Of a DNA stretch of 10,148 bases, positions 1 through 7,039 are shown piece after piece; within the stretch, counting starts at the first letter, position 1, and each line of letters begins with the position of its first letter. The stretch lies in the NCBI GenBank assembly GCA_900540335.1, contig UQFC01000102.1:1-10148 (forward strand), written 5' to 3'. The notes under the pieces were generated by a model, which made no database searches, had not been told where the DNA came from, and saw only the letters and a program-made list of their open reading frames with translations. The stretch comes from an uncultured Clostridium sp. (GTDB lineage Bacteria; Bacillota; Clostridia; Lachnospirales; Lachnospiraceae). A program made the translations under genes and the position numbers.

Positions 1-32
1 CAAGGTACAAACAAAAATCAATGAATGTTAAT

Positions 33-46
33 GTGTCTTTTGACAC
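33..46 (-). terminator. Weak hairpin after the DUF2207 gene
   Basis: GTGTC and GACAC pair around an A-rich loop about 11 bases after the stop on the minus strand. The stem is only 5 bp and the following sequence (ATTAACATT) is AT-rich but lacks a U-tract. It may contribute to termination but is not convincing alone. Nothing else is recognisable in bases 1-56. Confidence 0.25.
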
Positions 47-56
47 CCTAATCCTT

Positions 57-2183
57 TTAATCAATGAAGCCGCCGCCTCCTCCTCCGCTGTCACTCCAGT
101 TGTCGTCGCTTCCGCTGTCACTGCCGCCGGAAGAAGAGGGCGCCCTGACTTCAGCAACCTCCCGACCAATGGAATCCATTGCGTCATAAAGGGCCATTTC
201 CTGCAGCCAACGGTACATATCGTCATCCAAGGTATCCGTTCCTGTGGAGACGGCTTCCGGATACTTTAAGGCCAGCGCCTTGGCCACCTTTTGGCCTTTA
301 CCCATCGCAACGGCGTAGACCATGTACTCCCGCCATACGGAAAATTCCGGGAGTTCCTTATCCGCAAAGGTAGTAAAATCATCCAGAAACCGTCCGAAGG
401 CTTGCCAGAGGGCCAGGTCATCCTCACCCTGCTGATTCAAAACATAGCAGGAGGTTTTAAAGAAAAATCTCCAAAAATGGATAATGGCTTCTATAACCGC
501 CACCACCACAAAGACGCCCAGGCCGAACTCGAGGGATTCGCCAAACTCGACCCCATAAGGCAGTGTACCGAGCATACGGATCAGTATTGCAAGGATTCCT
601 GTGGCCGCAGAGCCAATCAGGCGATGCTTCAGCCTTATGCGGGAATATCTTGCCACGTCCTTTGATTTGACTCTTTTCGTAAATTCTCTTTCCACGGCAC
701 CCTCGAAGCTGTAGCGGAAACTCAAGGCTGCATCCCGATTGTCCTTAATATACTTTTTAAGGTCCTCTATAGAAATCCGCCCGCTTCCATCGGCTGCGTT
801 CAGCAGGAAATCCCACAGGGCCTTCTGATAGTCCGGAATATGCTCCTGACCCTGGGCCGATTCTGCGGTCTCCTGCGGCGCGTCAGATGGGAACAGCTCC
901 TCGCCCTGCTGCTCATTCAACAGAATCGTGGCATCCGATGCGGTCGTCTGGAAATGGATCAGTTTTTTCAAATTCAACTCCAACAGCGTTGCAGACAACT
1001 GCCGGGAGATGCTGGACTTGCTGTCGTAGAAATGCACCAGCCGGTCGACAGCAGGGGCGAGCCGGTCATCCGGCAGGTCCCTGTAATACCGGGGTGACTG
1101 GGTGGGGCTGTTCCTGTACTTCTTCTGCTTGCACTTGCGTATAATGTTCTCGATCTTACTATGTATTGTAAGTATAACAGGAAACCCAAAGAACGAGCCG
1201 AATAATAAAATGCAGAAAATATTCCAGCCTATTTCATCCATGAAGTTCCGAAAGGAGTAACAAATCTCATCGCAGTAGTAACAAATCTCATCGAAAAGCC
1301 GCTCGATGAAATTCAAAATGGGATGATTCGCTTCCCATACCTCCTGCTCGGCATGATAGACCTCCCACTCGGCACGATAGGCCTCCAGTTCAGCCTGCTT
1401 ACGCTCTTCTTCCTCCCGCTTGGCGTTTGCGCTGTCAGCCAGCTCTTTTTCCTCTGCCAAAATTTCGTAGAGTGCCTCGCCCTGCTGCTCCCATCCGCCG
1501 TAGAAGCAGTCCGCAGGCAGGGTAGTACGGATATCAACGATGGTCCCCAGAGAGACGTTGTCTACCTGCAAGGCCGCAGAGCCATCCGGCTGCTTTTCAA
1601 ATGTACCATTCAGCGGTCCATGCGCCCAGATGCGGAAATCCTCATCCGGGACACCTTCAGGCACGATCAAGGTGGCGGTGAGCGTACCAATATCGGAAAT
1701 ACCGGTCTCTCCGGTCAAATTCCAGAAAAATTCGCCCACATCGGAATAGAGCTTCACGGCATTTTCCACCCAGTAGCTGATCTGGAAGACGCGGGTACCG
1801 CTGCCTTGTTGCCGGAAATAGATGTAGACGGTATTTTTCCCATCGCCATCCTCCACCGCAAAGGTGTTTTCGGGGCGGTTTTCATTGTCCGGTTCGTCAA
1901 GCTGTGGTACAGGCGTCCCGTCAATCGAAACTTCCCAATCACTGAACACCCGAGGACCGGCGAATCGATTATTCACCCCCAAACGGGTAAACTCATGATC
2001 ACCGTTGAACATGACTTCCCTGGTTTCCGTGATATATGCGCTTCCATCCTCCATCAATACAATACAAAAGTCCAGGGAATTCAGCACAGCGCTGTAATCT
2101 TCTGCCGATGCGGTCAGCGAAAACAGGGGAATTATCAGCATAACAAGGAAAAAGCATAGTATCTTGCGTAAAGAACGCTTCAT
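57..2183 (-). CDS. DUF2207 domain membrane protein with Gly-rich tail
   Basis: This 708-residue protein is the typical partner of LemA. It has a signal peptide ending near TASA (24-27), then an extracytoplasmic DUF2207 beta-domain (about 30-225). A charged coiled-coil region (234-285; many Glu, Lys, Arg, Ala) leads to a transmembrane helix near 320-340. A cytoplasmic helical region follows, then two more transmembrane segments (about 522-540 and 552-572), the conserved WREYMVYAVAMG motif (617-628) and a Ser/Gly-rich tail ending in GGGGGGFID. The gene complement and domain order are full length. An ATG at 2201 would start inside the Shine-Dalgarno; AAAGGAGGT at 2190-2198 serves the ATG at 2183. 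The family is thought to be involved in envelope or stress functions, with no established reaction. Confidence 0.93.
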   Translation of the reverse strand: MKRSLRKILCFFLVMLIIPLFSLTASAEDYSAVLNSLDFCIVLMEDGSAYITETREVMFNGDHEFTRLGVNNRFAGPRVFSDWEVSIDGTPVPQLDEPDNENRPENTFAVEDGDGKNTVYIYFRQQGSGTRVFQISYWVENAVKLYSDVGEFFWNLTGETGISDIGTLTATLIVPEGVPDEDFRIWAHGPLNGTFEKQPDGSAALQVDNVSLGTIVDIRTTLPADCFYGGWEQQGEALYEILAEEKELADSANAKREEEERKQAELEAYRAEWEVYHAEQEVWEANHPILNFIERLFDEICYYCDEICYSFRNFMDEIGWNIFCILLFGSFFGFPVILTIHSKIENIIRKCKQKKYRNSPTQSPRYYRDLPDDRLAPAVDRLVHFYDSKSSISRQLSATLLELNLKKLIHFQTTASDATILLNEQQGEELFPSDAPQETAESAQGQEHIPDYQKALWDFLLNAADGSGRISIEDLKKYIKDNRDAALSFRYSFEGAVEREFTKRVKSKDVARYSRIRLKHRLIGSAATGILAILIRMLGTLPYGVEFGESLEFGLGVFVVVAVIEAIIHFWRFFFKTSCYVLNQQGEDDLALWQAFGRFLDDFTTFADKELPEFSVWREYMVYAVAMGKGQKVAKALALKYPEAVSTGTDTLDDDMYRWLQEMALYDAMDSIGREVAEVRAPSSSGGSDSGSDDNWSDSGGGGGGFID

Positions 2184-2189
2184 AGCACG

Positions 2190-2198
2190 ACCTCCTTT
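2190..2198 (-). promoter_or_regulatory. Shine-Dalgarno deciding the DUF2207 start
   Basis: AAAGGAGGT is a near-perfect anti-16S match seven bases from the ATG at 2183. The in-frame ATG at 2201 directly abuts it and has no site of its own, so the 708-residue protein is preferred over the 714-residue one. Confidence 0.8.
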
Positions 2199-2213
2199 CA
2201 TCGGGAATCTTTA

Positions 2214-2765
2214 TCAGAACTTGATGGTGACCTTAGCCTTTTCGGCTTCCTCCACCTTGAAGAATTCCTCTTTTTTAAAATGGAACATCTTCGCTATCAG
2301 GTTAGTGGGAACCGTTTCAAGCAGTCTGTCATAGCGCAGAACCATGTCATTGTAGAACTGGCGGTAATTCGCCAGTTTTTCCTCCATCACGGAAAGCTGC
2401 TGCTGCAGATGCAGGAAATTCTGGTTTGCTTTCAATTCAGGATAAAACTCCGCCACAGCCATGAGATGGCACATAGCTCCGGACAACTCTGCGCTGGCTT
2501 TCATCTGGTCCTTTGTATCTGCCGCGGAGAGATAGCAGCTCCGGGCATCGGTAACAGCCTGCAGCGCCTCTTTTTCGTGGGAGGTATAGCCCTTGACCGT
2601 TTCCACCAGATTGGGGATCAGATCAAACCGCTGCTTGAGCACCACATCGATCTGACTCCACTGAGTCTCAACCTTTAACCGCTCGGTTATCAACCGGTTG
2701 TAAGTGGCGATGCCCCAGACCAGAAGCAAAATAATAAAGGCGACTATCAGGATAATCATGATCAT
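2214..2765 (-). CDS. lemA: LemA family membrane-anchored protein
   Basis: This 183-residue protein has a single N-terminal membrane anchor (1-20) followed by a helical-bundle domain. Family hallmarks are plain: YNRL near 22-25, the W-Q-I stretch before LKQRFDLIPNLVETVKGY (about 43-60), an AR pair after TD near 73-74, the FYPELKANQNFLHLQQQL segment (about 107-124), and the YN-x-MVLRYD segment. LemA proteins are envelope proteins of unclear biochemical role, and the fold is a coiled-helix hairpin outside or along the membrane. AAAGGAG is 8 bases from the ATG. It is followed at close range by a DUF2207 gene, the usual LemA partner in Firmicutes. Confidence 0.95.
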   Translation of the reverse strand: MIMIILIVAFIILLLVWGIATYNRLITERLKVETQWSQIDVVLKQRFDLIPNLVETVKGYTSHEKEALQAVTDARSCYLSAADTKDQMKASAELSGAMCHLMAVAEFYPELKANQNFLHLQQQLSVMEEKLANYRQFYNDMVLRYDRLLETVPTNLIAKMFHFKKEEFFKVEEAEKAKVTIKF

Positions 2766-2894
2766 ACTGTTTTCTCCTTTCTTCAGAAGATTCTCAATTA
2801 TCAGTTCTCACCTTGACCGGTTCCGGCTGTGGCTTTTTGAATATCTACTTTACGGATTCATATCTGCAAGTATTTAGTTATCTCATAAACCGCC
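2766..2894. other. 129-base spacer between the DUF2752 gene and lemA
   Basis: This gap probably separates two transcription units. On the minus strand I see no hairpin with a U-tract to end the upstream operon. The best promoter-like pair is TTGCAG (2864-2869) with TAGATA (2842-2847) at 16-base spacing, which matches the consensus only weakly. The lemA ribosome-binding site AAAGGAG is at its lemA-proximal end. Nothing else is recognisable. Confidence 0.35.
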
Positions 2895-3272
2895 TTAACA
2901 GCCGACAATATTCCGATACACATCGAAGATCAACAATAAGGCAACGGACACCCACACCGGCAGATCGGCATAAATCCCCCTCATTTTCGTACCCTTCATA
3001 ATGTACCATACCATACGAACGAAACCGTAAAGTGCCAACACGGGCAAGAGATAAAACAATAAAAGATTATACTGCCTTGCTTCCTCCGGATAACCAGAAA
3101 GCAACGCCAAACACATCCGCGTAATTCCGCATCCGGGACATTTAAACCCGGTCCAGAGATAAAACAGGCACGGAATCCCAAGTCCTGTACAGTGAAGCCA
3201 TATACAATAAAGCACACCTGCTGCAAAACAGAAAAGCAGGCGGCTTATACAATCAATCAAACGTCTTTTCAT
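2895..3272 (-). CDS. DUF2752-family membrane protein
   Basis: This 125-residue protein is hydrophobic throughout and carries the DUF2752 hallmark CPGCGITR at 45-52, followed by a helix and a DVYRN motif near the C-terminus (about 117-121). It has about three transmembrane segments (10-27, 70-90, 104-118). The two Cys of CPGC might bind metal or form a disulfide; the family has no proven function. The start has no clear Shine-Dalgarno; a stable hairpin ends 10 bases before the ATG. DUF2752 and DUF4234 or TM2-type genes often sit together in Firmicutes, so the neighbour supports the call. Confidence 0.85.
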   Translation of the reverse strand: MKRRLIDCISRLLFCFAAGVLYCIWLHCTGLGIPCLFYLWTGFKCPGCGITRMCLALLSGYPEEARQYNLLLFYLLPVLALYGFVRMVWYIMKGTKMRGIYADLPVWVSVALLLIFDVYRNIVGC

Positions 3273-3282
3273 TTATGAAAGT

Positions 3283-3302
3283 TCCCGGCATTTCTGCCGG
3301 GA
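3283..3302. repeat. Perfect 8-bp hairpin between DUF4234 and DUF2752 genes
   Basis: TCCCGGCA (3283-3290) pairs with TGCCGGGA (3295-3302). On the transcribed strand the loop is GAAA, a stable GNRA tetraloop. No U-tract follows, only ACTTTCATAA and then the ATG at 3272. It sits where the ribosome-binding site of the next gene should be, so it may limit translation of that gene or mark an RNA processing point. Confidence 0.7.
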
Positions 3303-3316
3303 GCATCCTTCCCTAT

Positions 3317-3691
3317 TTACATTTCAAAATTATCATAATCTTCTACTACCAGACTGTTTAAGTCACTCTGCAGAATCGCCATTGCTACGATGCCAAGCCC
3401 GAAAATGCTTAAGAGCAGATAAACCAACCCACGGCTTGATGTGGGAGTTCCATTTGCGGTTTTCGCGGAATCAATGCACTCGCCAGTTTTGAACACCCAG
3501 TACAGCCAGTAAATCGTGCAGGTGACAAGGCTTAACAGGAATACAACGATGCCGCTTTTGGCGTTCTCATCCTCTTTTACTTTGTTCACATCATTCACTA
3601 AGCAGACCTGCCAATAAATTGCGTAGATTCCGCAAGTAACGATGGAAAGAAGGATTGCGACCGCTACATTTCTTTTCTTAATCTCTGTCAT
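3317..3691 (-). CDS. DUF4234-family small membrane protein
   Basis: This 124-residue protein has three predicted transmembrane segments (about 8-30, 46-69 and 88-108). The first two share the pattern LSIVTCGIYAIYW and LSLVTCTIYWLYW, the signature of DUF4234 proteins, which are often found beside stress or envelope genes and have no known biochemical role. The C-terminus is short and acidic. AAAGGA lies upstream at proper spacing. Its position after the lipoprotein suggests the same transcript. Function is unknown. Confidence 0.85.
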   Translation of the reverse strand: MTEIKKRNVAVAILLSIVTCGIYAIYWQVCLVNDVNKVKEDENAKSGIVVFLLSLVTCTIYWLYWVFKTGECIDSAKTANGTPTSSRGLVYLLLSIFGLGIVAMAILQSDLNSLVVEDYDNFEM

Positions 3692-3707
3692 AATTTTTCC
3701 TTTCTGT

Positions 3708-3723
3708 CCGGCAAAATAGCCGG
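3708..3723. repeat. Small inverted repeat between lipoprotein and DUF4234 genes
   Basis: CCGGC and GCCGG pair around a 6-base A/T loop. The stem is only 5 bp and no U-tract follows on the minus strand. It may be a minor RNA hairpin in the spacer; a terminator role is not supported. Confidence 0.4.
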
Positions 3724-3733
3724 TTCTTTTCTT

Positions 3734-4792
3734 TTATCGTACCATGCCTCCCATTAACTGGATTAATGCAAGGTTCTCATCACTGGTACCGCTGTAATTC
3801 GGGAATCCTAACAGCTCCGCGCAGAATTTTCTGGTCTCAAAATCCGGAGAAAGACCACTGAGCATAAACGCGTCAATCACAGAGTGGCCCACATATCCCT
3901 CTAAGAAATAACTGAGGTCAATATCATCGGATTCCACATCGACTTCTTCTGTAAGATAACTGATAAGAATCTCTAAGGTACTATCTACATCCTCCGCCGC
4001 GGATTCGTAGAGATAATAGGTTGTACCATTCTCTATCAGCTCAAAACAGTAGCCATCCCCTTCTTCTGTCAGATACCAGCCAAATACATAGGACTCTCCG
4101 GTTTCTTCATCAATCAGGTACAGGTTGTCATAGTCAAGGCTCCATATTCCATCGATATATTCGATCTGGATTTCGCCGTTATCCTCATAAAGCAGGTCAA
4201 TATATGCCTCGTCGTCTTCAAAATAGAAGACAAGAGCCATTTCGTCATCAGATCCGATCCAGTAGGTCCCATTGGCCACATACTGGATCACGCTTGTGGT
4301 GGTCATCATTTCTTCTAAAGTAGTCTCCAGATTGCTTCCGTCTCCTTGACTGGATAAAACAACATCACTAATCTGGATATATTCTCCGTTTTCTGTGAAG
4401 TACCGGTCAAAATCAAAAGCCGTCGGATCATCCGAGTAATCTTCATTCAAATACAGGTAAAGCGTATCTATATCCGCTTTCCAGTATCCTTCCAGATCGG
4501 TCATCTCTCCATCTGTATCTAAAATCGCAAGATAAATCTCCTTTTCATCAAAAGATGCTGCCACGATCTCCTGATCACTGGAGATCCCCGCCCAGATCGT
4601 TCCTGCCAAAACATCTGCCATTTCCGAGTCATTGATCCCCGTAGGCTGTACTTCCAGAGTGGGTTCTGCTTTTTTTGTTTCTGTCACAACGGTTTTTTTA
4701 GAAGATCCGCCACATCCTGTAACAGATATGCACATTGCCGCCGCAACTGCCACTGCTGCCATTTTTCTTATCATGTACCTTCTTTTTTTCAT
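3734..4792 (-). CDS. Lipoprotein with duplicated beta-rich domain and a small C-terminal helical repeat
   Basis: This 352-residue protein starts with a basic, hydrophobic signal and a lipobox VTGC (24-27), so it should be lipid-anchored on the outer face of the membrane at Cys27. Two internal repeats follow, at about 63-144 and 174-253. Each begins GTxW, then has an acidic beta-rich stretch, a GxW, an LYL strand and a YxTExG segment. The mature protein is very acidic. The last 55 residues (near 298-350; GYVGHSVIDAF, FETRKFCAELLG, NYSGTSDEN) resemble, from memory, small repeats at the ends of some Gram-positive wall hydrolases, so they might bind the wall. The start overlaps the previous stop as ATGA, implying coupling to the type VII cluster. 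An alternative ATG at 4774 would still leave a valid lipoprotein signal. I do not recognise the repeat family. Confidence 0.85.
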   Translation of the reverse strand: MKKRRYMIRKMAAVAVAAAMCISVTGCGGSSKKTVVTETKKAEPTLEVQPTGINDSEMADVLAGTIWAGISSDQEIVAASFDEKEIYLAILDTDGEMTDLEGYWKADIDTLYLYLNEDYSDDPTAFDFDRYFTENGEYIQISDVVLSSQGDGSNLETTLEEMMTTTSVIQYVANGTYWIGSDDEMALVFYFEDDEAYIDLLYEDNGEIQIEYIDGIWSLDYDNLYLIDEETGESYVFGWYLTEEGDGYCFELIENGTTYYLYESAAEDVDSTLEILISYLTEEVDVESDDIDLSYFLEGYVGHSVIDAFMLSGLSPDFETRKFCAELLGFPNYSGTSDENLALIQLMGGMVR

Positions 4793-5751
4793 ATTCCTTC
4801 TCTTTCCTCCATCTCATTGAACCGTCTTAAACGCTCTCTTGCCGCTTCTAACTGCACTTCTATGTCTGCAGACGGCTCCTGCTTTTTTGGTTCTATTTTT
4901 TTCGATTCCGGCCTTGTTTTTGTGTTTGCAGACACCTCCTGTCTTTTTTGTGTTGTTTTTGTTTTTTTCTGTTCTGGCTTTACAAGTGCCCCAACTGCTC
5001 CGCCCGCGATGCCGCCAATGGCGGCCCCTGCTGCTGCGGCTCCCGCGACAAACACATTTGCTCCCGAACCGGCGGAGCCTGTATCTGCGGCGCCGGTAAC
5101 CACTCCTTCTTTCACAGGAACGTTGTCCATACTTCCCATAGAAACTGACCCAGTAGCCGTTTTCGATACCCCGGCAGCATCTGCCTTCGGGGCCGCTGTA
5201 TTTCTGGCATGTTCACTAATCTGTGAGATGGTGGTACTTGTGTCTCTTTCTGTATATACAGCCGGACGGATTCCTGAATCTGTCTGAGACGGTCCAGTTT
5301 CTATATGCGAGGATTCTATGTGAATACTGCTGTCTGCCCCGGATGCAGGTGCTGATGCGGTTGTCTCTGCTGTCGCTGTTGTCGCCGCTGTCGCTGTTGT
5401 CGCCATCGCTGTCGCTGTTGCCGCAGTTACAACCACCGGATTACCATAAAAATCCCGGTTATGGGCGCGAAACTGATTGCTTTTTGTCACAGCCTTCTTC
5501 TGAGCCGCAATATACTTCTCACCGGACTGTTCCAGGGCCTTTGTCATAAGAAGAAGTACTCCTGCCCTTGTTTCCAGGGATGCAGACAGTCTTGCAAGTC
5601 CATTTCGCACTTCCTCTAACATGGCATCCTTTCCAAGAGAATGGTTTACTTTTTTGATCTGCTCCAGGGCATTATCTAAATTTTTAATCGCTTTGTCATA
5701 TTCTCTTTTCTGCTGGTTCAGATTGTCTACCGAAATTTTTACAGAAGCCAT
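4789..5751 (-). CDS. 320-residue putative type VII substrate or accessory: WXG100-like N-terminus, low-complexity linker, Gly/Ala segment, charged tail
   Basis: I do not recognise a named family. Residues 1-95 are helical and WXG100-sized, with a SLG turn near 38-40 and EKYIAAQKK near 78-86, like the N-terminal targeting region of longer type VII proteins. Residues 105-230 are low-complexity, rich in Ala, Thr and Ser, including a TATAAT-like repeat encoded by 18-base tandem repeats. Residues 233-257 are Gly/Ala-rich and hydrophobic (AGAAIGGIAGGAVGALV), resembling a glycine-zipper or membrane-interacting segment. Residues 260-320 are Lys/Glu-rich, ending in a short coiled coil. There is no toxin domain. 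An upstream GTG at 5757 lies within the G-run, so the ATG at 5751 is preferred. The stop overlaps the lipoprotein gene's start (ATGA). It could be a structural substrate or an apparatus component. Confidence 0.8.
   Translation of the reverse strand: MASVKISVDNLNQQKREYDKAIKNLDNALEQIKKVNHSLGKDAMLEEVRNGLARLSASLETRAGVLLLMTKALEQSGEKYIAAQKKAVTKSNQFRAHNRDFYGNPVVVTAATATAMATTATAATTATAETTASAPASGADSSIHIESSHIETGPSQTDSGIRPAVYTERDTSTTISQISEHARNTAAPKADAAGVSKTATGSVSMGSMDNVPVKEGVVTGAADTGSAGSGANVFVAGAAAAGAAIGGIAGGAVGALVKPEQKKTKTTQKRQEVSANTKTRPESKKIEPKKQEPSADIEVQLEAARERLRRFNEMEEREGI
5369..5424 (-). repeat. Short 18-base tandem repeat inside the 320-residue gene
   Basis: Two exact adjacent copies of an 18-base unit (gctgtcgctgttgtcgcc on the plus strand) occupy 5369-5386 and 5387-5404. 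A third, slightly changed copy lies at 5408-5424. The unit is in frame and encodes a six-residue Ala/Thr repeat, so copy changes would alter linker length without breaking the frame. Confidence 0.8.
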
Positions 5752-5756
5752 AAGCA

Positions 5757-5764
5757 CCCCCCCT
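5757..5764 (-). promoter_or_regulatory. Shine-Dalgarno with a seven-G run
   Basis: AGGGGGGG overlaps the TAG stop of WXG100 protein 5 and lies 5 bases before the ATG at 5751. A homopolymer here could slip and alter the spacing to the start codon or, if the GTG at 5757 is used, the start context. Confidence 0.55.
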
Positions 5765-6077
5765 ATTTCAGATTGATCTTCAGTTTACCTGCAGAGCTGG
5801 AGATTTTCTGCTCATTGGCGCTGTATACATCGGCTGCTTCTGAAAGAGTCAGCGCATAAGTATTGACTACATTTAATACCTCTTCGCATTTTCCGATAAT
5901 GGCATCAAAACGGCTGTAAAACTCAGCAGAACCACTGCCGGTCCAGGTGGATTTTAAGTTTTTCACCGCTGTTTTGCTTTCAGAAAGATAACTGTACATG
6001 TTTTTATAGCCTGTTTTAATATTGTTGGAATAGTTTTTTAACTGTTTGGGATCCACTTTAATGCTTGCATCTGCCAT
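5763..6077 (-). CDS. WXG100 protein 5 (WTG, YxxxE)
   Basis: This 104-residue WXG100 protein has W45-T-G47 in STWTGSGSAEFY, flanked by amphipathic helices, and a YxxxE motif at Y85-E89 (YSANE). Its C-terminal tail AGKLKINLK resembles that of WXG100-like protein 2. AGGAAGGTG precedes the start. Its stop codon TAG runs into seven G residues that form the ribosome-binding site of the next gene, so the two are tightly linked. It may be the partner of the 320-residue product downstream, but nothing in the sequence proves this. Confidence 0.92.
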   Translation of the reverse strand: MADASIKVDPKQLKNYSNNIKTGYKNMYSYLSESKTAVKNLKSTWTGSGSAEFYSRFDAIIGKCEEVLNVVNTYALTLSEAADVYSANEQKISSSAGKLKINLK

Positions 6078-6089
6078 TTTTTCACCTTC

Positions 6090-6392
6090 CTATTTTCCAA
6101 GATATTTGTGTACCAGATCCATAGCCTTATTGTCCGCCTTGGTATAACTGTCGGAAAACTCTCCTAACGCCGCTCCCATCTGCTGCAAAATCTGGGTCAG
6201 CTGCGCCAGATTGGCTTTATCTGCCTGATAGCGTTTCAGATAGGAAGCGCTTGCTTCCCCGCTCCATACAGAGGACACTTTCTGGATATTTTCATCTAAC
6301 TTATTCATCTCGCTTTTCATTTTTGATGCCAGATTGGTCAGATTCGTTCCCGTGGATTTTAATTTTCCTGCATTTACCTGCTGTGATGCCAT
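6090..6392 (-). CDS. WXG100 protein 4 (WSG, YxxxD)
   Basis: This 100-residue protein is the most typical EsxA-like member. It has a helix at about 8-40, W43-S-G45 in SVWSGEASASY, a second helix, and a clear export-type motif Y83-TKA-D87. The AGGAGGG ribosome-binding site lies just past the preceding stop. It is probably a secreted homodimer or a partner for adjacent family members. Family membership is clear; its cargo or function is not visible from sequence. Confidence 0.92.
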   Translation of the reverse strand: MASQQVNAGKLKSTGTNLTNLASKMKSEMNKLDENIQKVSSVWSGEASASYLKRYQADKANLAQLTQILQQMGAALGEFSDSYTKADNKAMDLVHKYLGK

Positions 6393-6404
6393 TTTCTCTC
6401 CCTC

Positions 6405-6701
6405 CTATCTCTTGCTTACCACTGTCTTTACTTGTGCTTCTGCTTTTTCCATGGAAGTGCAGGCATCCTGCAAAAAGGCGGCGATTTCCTTTAATGAAGC
6501 TACCTCAGAGGACAGGGCTTTACTCTGTTCCTGCATAAATTTCACAAATATCCCACCGGCTTTCCCGGACCAGGATGCAGCCATAGCCTCATTGGCAGCG
6601 TTCATCACTTTTACCGTCTGGTTCTGAATCTGGTCTGCTGCCTCTTCTAACAGCTTTGCCTGTTTTTTCACCGCCTTGGAATCAAAATTGATTGCCGCCA
6701 T
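6405..6701 (-). CDS. WXG100 protein 3 (WSG)
   Basis: This 98-residue WXG100-family protein has W44-S-G46 between two amphipathic helices. The C-terminal helix (residues about 52-92) contains several Lys and Glu and no YxxxD/E motif. Its ATG shares one base with the previous gene's TAA, and its GGAGG site lies inside that gene. The pairing of a motif-lacking member with a YxxxE-bearing neighbour matches the known rule that only one partner of a WXG100-type dimer needs to supply the export signal. That specific pairing is inferred here from gene overlap only. Confidence 0.87.
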   Translation of the reverse strand: MAAINFDSKAVKKQAKLLEEAADQIQNQTVKVMNAANEAMAASWSGKAGGIFVKFMQEQSKALSSEVASLKEIAAFLQDACTSMEKAEAQVKTVVSKR

Positions 6702-7021
6702 TATCGCATTCCTCCAAACTTAAGTTTTCCTGCATTCCGGTTCACTGTTTTCTCTGTATCCTCATATACACCGGCCAGTTCCTTAAGAACCTTTTCATAA
6801 TTTTCAAACATAGCAATGATCGCGCCGGAGCTTTTCTTTAACTGTCCCGCCACTGCATAGATATCATCAGCACTTTCTCCTGCATAAAAATCCTGCAGTT
6901 TGCGGAAAACCGCATAAGTCGCGTCTGTATTTGCTGCAACGGATTTTTTTATGGAAGTGATCTCCTGTGCCGCCCGCAACAGCTCTTCTGTGTTGACTCG
7001 GTTGATCCCGTCTCCTGCCAT
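6701..7021 (-). CDS. WXG100-like protein 2 (YAG in place of WXG, with YxxxE)
   Basis: This 106-residue helical protein has WXG100 size and periodicity. The inter-helix turn reads FYAGES, with Tyr46-Ala-Gly48 replacing Trp-x-Gly. A canonical T7 export-type YxxxE motif is present at Y86-E90 (YEDTE). The C-terminus, AGKLKFGG, closely resembles the AGKLKINLK end of the fifth WXG100 protein, suggesting duplication. AGGAGGT lies just upstream of the start. The stop overlaps the next start by one base (TAATG), which implies tight translational coupling and perhaps a heterodimer with that product; the pairing is inferred. Confidence 0.82.
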   Translation of the reverse strand: MAGDGINRVNTEELLRAAQEITSIKKSVAANTDATYAVFRKLQDFYAGESADDIYAVAGQLKKSSGAIIAMFENYEKVLKELAGVYEDTEKTVNRNAGKLKFGGMR

Positions 7022-7039
7022 ATGCCACCTCCTAAACTT

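Noticed and set aside
1323..2159. Long plus-strand ORF (278 codons) opposite the DUF2207 gene
   Set aside because: It lies wholly antisense to a clear DUF2207 protein, has no family pattern and no ribosome-binding site; it is a shadow frame.
4817..5287. Plus-strand ORF of 156 codons, rich in Ala and Pro
   Set aside because: It mirrors the low-complexity linker and Gly/Ala segment of the minus-strand 320-residue gene; composition alone keeps it open.
5369..5424. CRISPR-like repeats
   Set aside because: The units are 18 bases, directly adjacent with no spacers, and lie in frame in a coding sequence.
4789..5751. LXG-type polymorphic toxin
   Set aside because: The N-terminal helical region is shorter than an LXG domain, no C-terminal toxin fold is visible, and no immunity gene follows; the next gene is a lipoprotein.
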